From: JBHGAV01 sp041946685
GTDB taxonomy: Bacteria > Acidobacteriota > Terriglobia > Bryobacterales > Bryobacteraceae
Length of the DNA: 64,000 bases
Direction of reading: 5' to 3'
Assembly: GCA_041946685.1 (NCBI GenBank)
Contig: JBHGAV010000004.1
Location: 50,672-114,671, forward strand
Part shown: piece by piece, positions 25,421 to 33,426 of the stretch
How positions within the stretch are numbered: the first letter of the stretch is position 1
Layout: the number at the start of each line of letters is the position of its first letter
The notes under the pieces: model-generated
Database searches by the model: none
Told to the model about the DNA's origin: nothing
The model's input: only the letters and a program-made list of their open reading frames with translations
Made by a program: the position numbers and the translations under genes

Positions 25421-26608
25421 TCACAGAAAGAAATCGGGTGTATACAGATGTTGAATGGGTTCTCCCGACTCCACCAGGTCCTCCAGCCACCAGTTCGCGT
25501 CGTTGTAGATGCACGTGATCTCGCGGCATTCGACCGCCGCGTCGAAGCGCTCGATCTGGATCTCGGTCAACCTCGCCGTCTCGCCGAACGCTTCCGGCGT
25601 CGCGTAAGCTGAGCTGCCAGCGATCAGGCTGTTCTGGTTTCCCCTGTGTGCGGGACAGGCATAGAGTCCCTGCGGGGTGACCACCTGCCGGAACTGCTGC
25701 ATGTGGCACTCCCGCGGCTGCAAGCCGCTCCTCTCCAGTCCCGAGCCCTCCAGCAGGGCCACGAGGTTCCGGCTAGGCACCACGCGGAAGCCGGCGTCGG
25801 CCGTCGCCTGGGCGGCGCGTAGGGACTCGCGTATCTCGTCGACCGCGCCGGGCGTTCCCAGATTGATCACTTCGGCGCGGGCCGCGCTCCTGACCAGCAT
25901 CGGCTTGAAAGAGATGTAGTCGAAGCCGTGCTGCCTTGCCAGGGCGGCCGCTTGCGGCATCTCCCGCACGTTGCTCGCCACGGGTCGCAGCGCTTGCCCC
26001 GGGCTAACCCACATGACGACGAAGGAGAATCCGAGTTGCACCCGGGGAGCCCGCCGTTTGACCCGGGCCGCGGTCTGGAGAATGTGCTCCAGGCTGATCG
26101 GCTTCCTCGGCCGATGCAGCGCCTGGAACGTCTCGTCGGTGCCGGCGTCCAGCGACAGCCGGATCCAGTCTCTCGGCTCCAGCCGCGCCGCCACCCTTTC
26201 GATCTTCTCGTTGTGCGCGCCGTTGGACGCGATGGCGCACTCCAGTCCCAGGTCCTTGATTGCCGCCACCACCTCTTCGAAGAACGGATGGAGCGTCGGC
26301 TCGCCTCCGCCGATCAGGATCACCGAACGCAGCCCTCTCGCTGCGAGCACCTCCAGAGTGCCCCGCACCACTTCCAGCGGCAGATGCCGTCCGGCGTTCA
26401 GAAGCTCGGAATCGATGCAGTGCCCGCAGCGGTAATCGCACGCCAGGGTGAGGTCCAGATTGATCGAGACCGGCCCGCAGGCGGAATCCGCGGGTGCTGC
26501 TTCCGGTCCCGGCCGCGACAAGCCTCTTCGCAGGCGGGTCCGGCTGAGGTAGCTTTCCACGGCGGCGGAGACGCGCGGGTCAGACAGCTTCGATCGAAAA
26601 TCATGCAT
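25421..26608 (-). CDS. Radical SAM protein, substrate unknown
   Basis: This 395-residue radical SAM enzyme has the cluster motif CDYRCGHC (Cys57, Cys61, Cys64), LIGGGEPTLHPFFEE for SAM binding, and further barrel strands (IASNGAHNEKIERVAAR, WIRLSLDAGTDETF). The C-terminal ~100 residues contain additional cysteines (RECHMQQF, YACPAHRG, ECREITC) that could hold an auxiliary iron-sulfur cluster, as in SPASM/twitch proteins. ATG 26608 overlaps the end of the upstream Gfo/Idh gene by 8 nt, so the pair is translationally coupled. I cannot name a substrate. No precursor peptide gene was found beside it; sugar or nucleoside chemistry with the oxidoreductase is a reasonable guess. Confidence 0.8.
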   Translation of the reverse strand: MHDFRSKLSDPRVSAAVESYLSRTRLRRGLSRPGPEAAPADSACGPVSINLDLTLACDYRCGHCIDSELLNAGRHLPLEVVRGTLEVLAARGLRSVILIGGGEPTLHPFFEEVVAAIKDLGLECAIASNGAHNEKIERVAARLEPRDWIRLSLDAGTDETFQALHRPRKPISLEHILQTAARVKRRAPRVQLGFSFVVMWVSPGQALRPVASNVREMPQAAALARQHGFDYISFKPMLVRSAARAEVINLGTPGAVDEIRESLRAAQATADAGFRVVPSRNLVALLEGSGLERSGLQPRECHMQQFRQVVTPQGLYACPAHRGNQNSLIAGSSAYATPEAFGETARLTEIQIERFDAAVECREITCIYNDANWWLEDLVESGEPIQHLYTPDFFL

Positions 26609-27521
26609 GGGTGATCCCCGACGCGGCTTCGAGCAGCGTGTACGACATTCGGATGTTGTCCAGTATCCGGTCATAGGACTCGCGCCCGGCCGGCGGGGAG
26701 GCGATCTTGGCCAGAAAGTCAGCCAGCGAAGCATGGAGGGGGTCCTGGATCATTGTCTCCTTTGTCCCGTGTTTCAGCCAGATCCTGTAGCCGTCCACAT
26801 CCACCCGGCGCTCGACGCGCCGGTGATTGATCTCATAGGCGGCGTGGCGCGGCTGCGCCGCGTGCTGAGTGAAGCAGTACTGCACATCCACAGCGCGTCC
26901 TGTCGGCGTCCGGCTGCGGAACTCGAAATCCAGCGCCGCCCTGCCGCTCGCTTTGCCGTGATCATACCGTACGCTCAAGTCTTCCATTCCCCTCGCGCCG
27001 AGCGCCAGCAGAAGGGAATTCCCGTGGGCGGACGACTCCATCGTCATCTCCGCCGGGCTCGACTCCGAAGGCGACATCTCGCACCGGAAATGGCTCACTT
27101 CCTCGGCCTCAATCCCGCCCGCCAGCCGTTCAAAATCGCCGAGCGTGTACACCCATTGCGTGTTCTCGTGCACCGTCAGCCCCCGGCTGGCGGCGCCGTC
27201 CAGAGCCTCGGACAGCCGGGCGATGATCTCCGGGAACGCCTCGCAGGCGTGATTCTGGGGCCAGACGATAGGCTTCTCGCAAAAAACATGCAGCCCTTTG
27301 GCCAACGCGGCCTCCAGGTACGCCAGGTGCGTCTCGGGCGGGGAACAGATGGCGACTGCGTCTACCTCAGGCCGGGGCAGGTTCGCGTCCAGCAGCAGCG
27401 CCGCCTCGGCCCGCCCCCAGGCCGGCACCTCGCAGCCGCTCCGGCCGAGAAACGCCGCCACAAACGGCCCCGTGCCCGTGCGGTGCCGGTGCGGACCGAT
27501 GACTGCGATACGCCGATTCAC
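26601..27521 (-). CDS. Gfo/Idh/MocA-family oxidoreductase
   Basis: This 306-residue member of the NAD(P)-dependent Gfo/Idh/MocA family has a Rossmann start (MNRRIAVIGPHRHRTGTGPF), VDAVAICSPPETHLAYLEAAL near 53-73, and GLHVFCEKPIVW (about 75-86) with the conserved Lys. A C-terminal alpha/beta substrate domain follows. The nucleotide loop GPHRHRTG departs from the usual GxGxxG, so cofactor binding may be altered or weak. Family members oxidise sugars, inositols or related alcohols. It overlaps the radical SAM gene by 8 nt and is divergent, across 54 bp, from the GT9 glycosyltransferase. The trio could act on a modified sugar. Confidence 0.75.
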   Translation of the reverse strand: MNRRIAVIGPHRHRTGTGPFVAAFLGRSGCEVPAWGRAEAALLLDANLPRPEVDAVAICSPPETHLAYLEAALAKGLHVFCEKPIVWPQNHACEAFPEIIARLSEALDGAASRGLTVHENTQWVYTLGDFERLAGGIEAEEVSHFRCEMSPSESSPAEMTMESSAHGNSLLLALGARGMEDLSVRYDHGKASGRAALDFEFRSRTPTGRAVDVQYCFTQHAAQPRHAAYEINHRRVERRVDVDGYRIWLKHGTKETMIQDPLHASLADFLAKIASPPAGRESYDRILDNIRMSYTLLEAASGITHA

Positions 27522-27575
27522 TTTGACGATTCACCCGAACCCAGGCGAACTTGCTAGACTACCCTAGCTCGGCAG

Positions 27576-28502
27576 ATGCCTTCAACTTCACGTGCAGTGT
27601 CCGCTCTCGATCGCGTTCCTCACGGCGCCCACGTTGCCATCGTACGGCTGCGCTCGATGGGAGATTGCGTGCTCATGACTCCCGCACTTGAGCTGCTCCA
27701 CGGCTTCCGGCCCGACCTCCAAATCGGTGTGTTCGTTGAGGACCGCTTCGCCGCCGTCTTTGAGGGGAACCCCGCCGTAAGCGCAATCCTCTCCCCAACA
27801 TACGGCCGAATCCTGCGCTGGCGTCCCGGGCTCTGCCTCAACCTGCACGGGGGCACGCGCAGCCACCTGCTCACCCTGGCCTCGCTTGCGCCGATCAAGG
27901 TCGGATTTGGGCACTATCGGCCCGTGTTCTTCTACGACGTCAAGATTCCCCGTGCCCAGGAGATTCTCGGCGTCGAGCGCGTCACCCACACGGCGGAGCA
28001 ACTGGCTTCGGCCATGTTCCATCTGGGCGTCCCCGTCTCGGAGGTGCCTCGGGCGCGCCTCTTCGCCGAGCCCGCCCCCGCCCCACGGCCCTACGCCGTC
28101 ATTCACCCCACTGCGGCCATGGCCTACAAGGTATGGCCGCCGGAGCGCTTCGTGGAGGTCGCCGGGTACCTTGAACGGGAACGAGATCTCGAACCGGTGA
28201 TCATCGGAGCCGCCGGCGACGACCTCGCGCCCTTCCGCCGCTACCGCACCGTGGCCGGCGCTCCGCTCGGCCGGCTGAAATCGCTCCTGGCCGGTGCTTC
28301 GCTCTTTGTAGGGAACGACAGCGGACCTGCGCATGTCGCGTGCGCTTTTGGGGTTCCTGTGGTGGTGCTCTTCGGCAGGCCGGACCTCCAGGTCGTCTGG
28401 TCCCCCTGGCACGCCGTGGCAGCCAGGACCCTCTGCTCTCCCGAGGGCATCTCTTCCATCCAGACCAGCGCGGTGATCGCCGCCATAAGGGAATTGACCT
28501 GA
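27576..28502 (+). CDS. Glycosyltransferase family 9 (heptosyltransferase-like)
   Basis: This 308-residue GT-B protein is of the ADP-heptose:LPS heptosyltransferase type (GT9). The N-terminal acceptor half begins after a short extension with VAIVRLRSMGDCVLMTPALE (about 20-39), the family's opening motif. The C-terminal donor half has YAVIHPTAAMAYKVWPPERF and the signature FVGNDSGPAHVACAFGVPVVVLFG (about 248-271). It should transfer a sugar to a lipopolysaccharide-type acceptor in the inner membrane; donor and acceptor are unknown. It is divergent from the Gfo/Idh-radical SAM pair. Its 3' end contains the promoter of the next operon. Confidence 0.85.
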   Translation: MPSTSRAVSALDRVPHGAHVAIVRLRSMGDCVLMTPALELLHGFRPDLQIGVFVEDRFAAVFEGNPAVSAILSPTYGRILRWRPGLCLNLHGGTRSHLLTLASLAPIKVGFGHYRPVFFYDVKIPRAQEILGVERVTHTAEQLASAMFHLGVPVSEVPRARLFAEPAPAPRPYAVIHPTAAMAYKVWPPERFVEVAGYLERERDLEPVIIGAAGDDLAPFRRYRTVAGAPLGRLKSLLAGASLFVGNDSGPAHVACAFGVPVVVLFGRPDLQVVWSPWHAVAARTLCSPEGISSIQTSAVIAAIRELT

Positions 28503-28521
28503 TACGCCGAAGAGATAAACT
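28494..28521 (+). promoter_or_regulatory. Putative sigma70 promoter of the csgG-like/kinase pair
   Basis: TTGACC (28494-28499, five of six) and TAAACT (28516-28521, four of six) are 16 bp apart. The -35 lies in the last codons of the glycosyltransferase. The leader would be about 26 nt and contains GGGAGG before ATG 28554. Confidence 0.45.
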
Positions 28522-28553
28522 ATTAGCGGAGCGAGTGCCAGGGAGGTTGAACG

Positions 28554-29528
28554 ATGAGACTACTGATGAGGCTGACGTGCCTGGCGGCGCTGCTGGCCGT
28601 CGTTTGCAACGCGCAACAGAAGAAGCGCGTGGCCGTCATGAATTTCGAGTACGGGACCGTGCGCAGCGGCATCGCCGCGATATTTGGCACCGATGTCGAC
28701 GTCGGCAAGGGGATATCCGACCTCTTGGTTGACCGGCTCGTGACCACCGGCGTCTACTCGGTGGTCGAGCGCAAGGCGATCGACAAGATCCTCGGCGAAC
28801 AGAACTTCGCCAACAGCGACCGGGTGGACGCCACCACGGCGGCTAAGATCGGCCGCATTCTGGGCGTCGATGCCATCATACTCGGGAGCATCACGCAGTT
28901 TGGCCGGGACGACCAGAGCACGAGCGTGGGCGGGGGCGCGGTCGGCGGCATTACCCGCCGGTTCGGTATCGGCGGCGTCAAGCGCAGCGAGGCCAAGGCC
29001 GTCGTGGCCATCAACGCGCGCCTGATCGACGCCACCACCGCGGAGATCCTGGCCGTCGCCAGCGGGAAGGGCGAATCCAAGCGCTCCGGGACGTCTCTGC
29101 TGGGTGCCGGAGGAGGCGGGGGGACTGCGGCGGGCGGCGCGGTGGACATGCGCAGCAGCAACTTTGCCGCGACTATCCTCGGCGAAGCGGTCACCCAGGC
29201 CGTGTCTCAGCTTGCCACGGGGATGGACCAGAGCGCCGGGAAATTGCCTACGGTGCGGGTGAGCGTCCAGGGCCTGGTGGCGGACGCCAGCGGGGGCACG
29301 ATCATTCTGAACGTCGGCAGCAAGGCCGGCGTGCGCGTGGGTGACCGCCTGATCGTCACCCGGAAGATACGCGACATCAAGGACCCCGCCACCGGCAAGG
29401 TCTTACGCAGCGTGGAAGACCGCATCGGCGAGGTGGCCATCTCCGAGGTCGACGAGGGGTCTTCGGTCGGCACCTACACGGGCAGCTCGCCGGCGAAGGT
29501 CGGCGACGTGGTCAAGAGCGCTCCCTAG
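28554..29528 (+). CDS. CsgG/curli-secretion-like exported protein
   Basis: This 324-residue protein has a signal peptide (about 1-20, ending VCNAQ). The cysteine is preceded by VV, a poor lipobox, so signal peptidase I cleavage is as likely as lipidation. The mature part matches the CsgG/HfaB outer-membrane-associated fold: KKRVAVMNFEYGTV, then GISDLLVDRLVTTGVYSVVERKAIDKIL and TAAKIGRILGVDAIILGSITQF. The C-terminal ~90 residues form an extra beta-rich domain (GSKAGVRVGDRLIVTRKI) found on many such proteins. True CsgG forms a secretion pore; relatives bind or sense envelope components. It is followed after 11 nt by a Ser/Thr kinase, so the two are probably expressed together. Confidence 0.75.
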   Translation: MRLLMRLTCLAALLAVVCNAQQKKRVAVMNFEYGTVRSGIAAIFGTDVDVGKGISDLLVDRLVTTGVYSVVERKAIDKILGEQNFANSDRVDATTAAKIGRILGVDAIILGSITQFGRDDQSTSVGGGAVGGITRRFGIGGVKRSEAKAVVAINARLIDATTAEILAVASGKGESKRSGTSLLGAGGGGGTAAGGAVDMRSSNFAATILGEAVTQAVSQLATGMDQSAGKLPTVRVSVQGLVADASGGTIILNVGSKAGVRVGDRLIVTRKIRDIKDPATGKVLRSVEDRIGEVAISEVDEGSSVGTYTGSSPAKVGDVVKSAP

Positions 29529-29539
29529 AGGGCATACCC

Positions 29540-31138
29540 ATGAACTCCAACATTGGAGACCGAATCGGCGATTACGAGATCGTCAGCATCCTCGGGGCCG
29601 GCGGGATGGGCAGGGTGTACAAGGTCCGTAACGTCATCTCCGACCGCGTGGAGGCGATGAAGGTCTTGCTGCCGGATCTGGCCAACGTGCCCGAGCTGGC
29701 GGACCGATTTGTGCGGGAGATCAAGGTGCTCGCCACGCTCGATCATCCCGGAATCGCCGCGCTCCGGACGGCGCAGCGCATCGACAACCAGCTCGTAATG
29801 ATAATGGAACTGGTGGAGGGCACCACCCTGGAGGACCGGCTCAAGACCGGTCCTCTGCCCGCGGCCGAGGCGCTGAACTACATCTCACAGGTGCTCTCCG
29901 CGCTGAGCTACGCCCACGCCCGCGGGGTGATCCACCGCGACATCAAGCCCGCCAACATGATGGTCACAGAGGGCGGCGTGGTCAAGCTTATGGATTTCGG
30001 CATCGCCAAGGCGGCCGGCGACCGGAAGCTCACCATGACCGGCACCACCATGGGCTCCCTCTATTACATGTCGCCCGAGCAGATCAAGGGCGGGGAACTC
30101 GACGCGCGATCGGACCTCTATTCGCTGGGCGTGTCGATGTACGAGCTGGTCACTGGAGCGCGCCCCTTCCACGGGGACAGCGATTTCTCCATCATGTCCG
30201 CCCATCTGGAGAAGGAGCCCGTGCCACCGGTGGAGGTCGATCCCAAGCTGCCGGCCGAGCTCAACGAAATCATCTTGATGGCCATTGCGAAAGACCCGGC
30301 CAAGCGCTTCCAATCCGCGGATGCCTTCGGAGCGGCCGTGAGAAGCGTGGCCGGTCTTCCCCCGGCCGCTGTGGTGGCTCCGGCCCCCTCACCTGTCTCT
30401 GCGGTGAGGCCGGCTGCTCCCATGCCGACGCGGCCGCCGATGCCCGCGCCGGCTCAGGCGGCGCCTCCGCCCTCCGCTGTGGCTCCGCCGCCGTCCCGTT
30501 CCTCCCATCGTGGACTCTACATGGCGTTGGGGGCGATCGCGGCGGTCGCGGTTCTGGCGGTCGGCGCCCTGCAACTCCCCAAGTGGTTGAAGACGAGGGC
30601 GGGCGAGGGCTCTGCGCCCGTCGAGGAGGTGGGCCAGCAGCAGACCACCCCTCCGGAACCACCCCCGGTTCTCGAGCCTCCTGCCAGGGAACCGGAGGCA
30701 GCCTCACAGCCCGTGGCTTCTCCGCCGGCGGCGCCGGTGGCCGGGCAGCCGCGCCGGGCTCTGCCGGCAGTCAGGGAGACGGCTCCGGCGCAGCCTGCCG
30801 TGACGCAACAGGGGAGTGCTCCTGCGCCGCCGGCGCAGACGGCTCCTCCCGCCGCGGATGCGGCCCGGGCCGCGGCGCTCAAGGCCATTCAGAAGGAGTG
30901 GCCGATGCTGGCCTCGCGCGCGGGCGCGGTGGCGGGCAGCCTCCAGAATCTTCAGCAGGAGCAGCGGCGTTCCGGCTTCGGTTTGCGCGGGGACATTACC
31001 GCCTCCTGGAAGCGCATGGAGCACTACATGGACCAGGTGGAGGCGGCCATCTCCGCCAAGGACCCGGACGCCGCCCGGGAGAACATGGAGAGCGCCGAGC
31101 GCGAGATCGCCAACCTGGAGAGGTTTCTGGGACGCTGA
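29540..31138 (+). CDS. Transmembrane Ser/Thr protein kinase (PknB-type) with extracytoplasmic helical domain
   Basis: This 532-residue Hanks-type kinase should be active. It has glycine loop LGAGGMGRVYKV (18-29), catalytic Lys41 in EAMKVL, IHRDIKPANMM (131-141), MDFGIAKA (151-158) and SPEQIKGGELDARSDLYSLG. A Pro/Ala-rich linker leads to one transmembrane helix (about 325-345), then another Pro-rich stretch. A C-terminal ~90-residue helical domain (KEWPMLASRAGAVAGSLQNL, then EKSAEREIANLERF-like heptads) should lie outside the membrane. There is no PASTA domain. It follows the CsgG-like gene and ends back-to-back with the PAAR gene of the T6SS. It might sense the envelope and phosphorylate T6SS parts, but this is inference from proximity. 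Confidence 0.9.
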   Translation: MNSNIGDRIGDYEIVSILGAGGMGRVYKVRNVISDRVEAMKVLLPDLANVPELADRFVREIKVLATLDHPGIAALRTAQRIDNQLVMIMELVEGTTLEDRLKTGPLPAAEALNYISQVLSALSYAHARGVIHRDIKPANMMVTEGGVVKLMDFGIAKAAGDRKLTMTGTTMGSLYYMSPEQIKGGELDARSDLYSLGVSMYELVTGARPFHGDSDFSIMSAHLEKEPVPPVEVDPKLPAELNEIILMAIAKDPAKRFQSADAFGAAVRSVAGLPPAAVVAPAPSPVSAVRPAAPMPTRPPMPAPAQAAPPPSAVAPPPSRSSHRGLYMALGAIAAVAVLAVGALQLPKWLKTRAGEGSAPVEEVGQQQTTPPEPPPVLEPPAREPEAASQPVASPPAAPVAGQPRRALPAVRETAPAQPAVTQQGSAPAPPAQTAPPAADAARAAALKAIQKEWPMLASRAGAVAGSLQNLQQEQRRSGFGLRGDITASWKRMEHYMDQVEAAISAKDPDAARENMESAEREIANLERFLGR

Positions 31139-31438
31139 TCAGCCGCCGATCATCACCGTCGGGCAGCCAACGGTGATCAGACCGCCGTGTATAGTCTGGT
31201 CTCCCAACCTCGCGGCCGGAAGGTTCCCGATCATCACCGTTGTCGAGCCCTTGGCTACCGCGTCCGGCGGTCCCACGCACGTCGCCATGTCCGTCACGCG
31301 AGCGGCGGGCATGCCGCCGATCAAGACCGTGGGACAGCATGGAGGAAGAATCGGGCCGCCCACGTGCGGCACGGGCGGCGTGCCGGGTGTGGCCATCGGG
31401 CAGGTGTGCATGTCTCCCAAACGCGCTGCTGGTGGCAT
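31139..31438 (-). CDS. PAAR-domain T6SS spike-tip protein
   Basis: This 99-residue PAAR protein should cap the VgrG spike. The family pattern is seen twice: PAARLGDMHTCPM and PHVGGPILPPCCPTVLIGGMPAAR in the first half, then ARVTDMATCVGPP, STTVMIGNLPAARLGDQTIHGGLITVG in the second. The His and Cys residues that hold the zinc at the cone tip are present. There is no N- or C-terminal toxin extension. It is the last gene of the leftward T6SS arm, 9 nt behind vgrG, and its stop abuts the kinase stop. Confidence 0.9.
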   Translation of the reverse strand: MPPAARLGDMHTCPMATPGTPPVPHVGGPILPPCCPTVLIGGMPAARVTDMATCVGPPDAVAKGSTTVMIGNLPAARLGDQTIHGGLITVGCPTVMIGG

Positions 31439-31447
31439 CGGACCTCC

Positions 31448-33406
31448 TTACTTCTTGTCCGCGAGTTTGATGATGCCCTTGCTCTTGGGCTTCTTCGGGC
31501 TGGCGCCGCTTCCGGAGCCGGCCGAGCCGCCGCTGTTGATGAGCACCATGGTGCCCTGTATGGAGACTCCCGCCGGCCCGATATCGACGAACCCCCCGGG
31601 GCCCTTCAGGCTTAGCTGAGCCCCCGCTTCAATGATCACCTTCATGCCCGCCTTCAAGTGAATCTCCTGGCCGGCCTCCACAGCGAACTTCGTTCCGGCT
31701 TTCTCGTCGCGCGCTCCTCCGACTGCCAGTGATAGGTCGCCTCCGACGTCCTGGCGCAACTCCCCTCCGACGGTCGAGTGCTTGTCGCCGGCGACGACCT
31801 CGGTCTGATTACCCTCGACGTTCAACTCGCGGTTGCGCCCGATGGCCTCTCTGCTGTCGTTCAGTACGAACGTCTCCAAGTCCTTCTGGGCATGAATGGT
31901 GAACATCTCCGCGTCCTTCTTGTCCTCCATCCGCAGTTCGTTGTAGCCGCCCCCGCCCTTGGAGCTGCGCGACTTGATCCCGCTCTGCGTCTGGTTGGCG
32001 GGCAGCTCGTAGGGCGGCATCTGTTCGGCGTTGTAGACGCGCCCTGTGATGATCGGGCGGTCGGGATCGCCTTCCAGGAAATCCACGATGACCTCCTGGC
32101 CGATTCGAGGGATCGAAATGGCGCCCCAGTTCTTGCCACTCCACGGCTGCGACACCCGGATCCAGCAGGAAGTGTTCTCGTCGTGCCTGCCGAGCCGGTC
32201 CCAGTAGAACTGCACCTTGACGCGGCCATACCTGTCCACGTAGATCTCCTCTCCGCTTGGTCCGGTCACGACCGCCGTCTGCGGCCCGTGCACCAGCCGC
32301 TTCGGCGTGAGCCGCGGAGGCCGGAATTGCACGTCGTAGGGGATTGCGATGAAGGTGTTTGAGTAGCTCTCGCCGCCTCCGGAATCGCCATAGAAACTCC
32401 CCGAGTGGCCACTGTGCGTGACCGACACGAGCAAGTGCTGCTCGTTCCACTCCCGTCTGTGGTGTTCCGTCAACCCGAAACGGAATCCCGACGCGAAGCT
32501 GCGGCAGGTGCCGTCCCCGCGGATGACCACGTGGGGCACTTCCTGCTCCTCCATCCGGAGCTTCACCGAAGGCTCGGCCTGGCTGCGCTTCTCGTACTCT
32601 CCGGGATAGTCAAAAACCTCGAAGCGGTGGTTGCCCCCCTGGTCGAAACGGCTCTCGACTGTGCCGGAAAGGTCCGTGCTCGGCGTCTCGAAGTAGTACT
32701 CCGTCAGGGCGCACTTGCCCGGACGGAGTTCCTCGTGGCGGCGGTAGCGCAGCACCACGTCCTCCGCCCTGTCGTACCCAGGGCCGGCCACGGTCTCGTA
32801 GCGAACCGAAGCCTGGTTGGGACAAGGCCTGTTCGCGGAAGGAGAATCGGCCAGCACCATCACGTGCTTGTCCCGCTCGTGGCGAAAGAAGAAGAAGATC
32901 CCCTCCTGCTCCAGCAGACGCATCACGAAATTGCAGGCGGTTTCCCGGTACTGGACGCAGTACTCCCAAGGTTCGTAACTGCCCTGGAGCTGCAATTCGA
33001 AGTCCTGGAATCCGAAATCCCCGAACACCGTCTGCACGATCTCCGGCACCGTCTTGTTCTGAAAGATCCGGCAGTCGGTGGTGCGCGTCAGGAACCACAG
33101 CCATGGAACCATCTCGGCCTGGTAGCGGGCGAGCCGGCCCTCGCCGGGCAACTGCGTGAAGCGGCTGACGTGCCCGCTGAAGTAGCGCTCGGTCCGCTGG
33201 TCGGCGAGCAAGAGCCGCACCCTCACCTTCTGGCCCACGACGTCATCGAAGCTGATGCCGTCGTCCTCGCTGGCCAGGTCCAACTGGAAGTGGAACAACT
33301 GCGAGATGGTTTCCGTTCCCGAGAAGGAGCGGAGCAGGAGGCGATCGGCTCCCAGCGGAGTGTCGATCGCGATCAGCCGGCCTTCCTGCGTGAATCTATC
33401 TGGCAT
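31448..33406 (-). CDS. vgrG: T6SS spike protein VgrG (TssI)
   Basis: VgrG trimerises into the spike at the tip of the Hcp tube. The frame is open well upstream, but ATG 33406 (MPDRFTQEGRLIAIDTPLGA) has GGAGAG before it and gives the family N-terminus, 652 residues in all. The gp27-like part runs to about residue 370 (CVQYRETACNFVMRLLEQEG). The OB-fold gp5 part has VDRYGRVKVQFYWDRLGRHDE and WGAISIPRIGQEVIVDFLEGDPDRPIITG. The C-terminal beta-helix repeats (NREL, VGGELRQDVGGDLSLAVGG) end in a short Gly/Ser/Lys tail. No effector domain is fused. The unknown gene upstream and PAAR downstream are in the same run. Confidence 0.95.
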   Translation of the reverse strand: MPDRFTQEGRLIAIDTPLGADRLLLRSFSGTETISQLFHFQLDLASEDDGISFDDVVGQKVRVRLLLADQRTERYFSGHVSRFTQLPGEGRLARYQAEMVPWLWFLTRTTDCRIFQNKTVPEIVQTVFGDFGFQDFELQLQGSYEPWEYCVQYRETACNFVMRLLEQEGIFFFFRHERDKHVMVLADSPSANRPCPNQASVRYETVAGPGYDRAEDVVLRYRRHEELRPGKCALTEYYFETPSTDLSGTVESRFDQGGNHRFEVFDYPGEYEKRSQAEPSVKLRMEEQEVPHVVIRGDGTCRSFASGFRFGLTEHHRREWNEQHLLVSVTHSGHSGSFYGDSGGGESYSNTFIAIPYDVQFRPPRLTPKRLVHGPQTAVVTGPSGEEIYVDRYGRVKVQFYWDRLGRHDENTSCWIRVSQPWSGKNWGAISIPRIGQEVIVDFLEGDPDRPIITGRVYNAEQMPPYELPANQTQSGIKSRSSKGGGGYNELRMEDKKDAEMFTIHAQKDLETFVLNDSREAIGRNRELNVEGNQTEVVAGDKHSTVGGELRQDVGGDLSLAVGGARDEKAGTKFAVEAGQEIHLKAGMKVIIEAGAQLSLKGPGGFVDIGPAGVSIQGTMVLINSGGSAGSGSGASPKKPKSKGIIKLADKK

Positions 33407-33426
33407 GGGCTCTCTCCTATCTCCTG

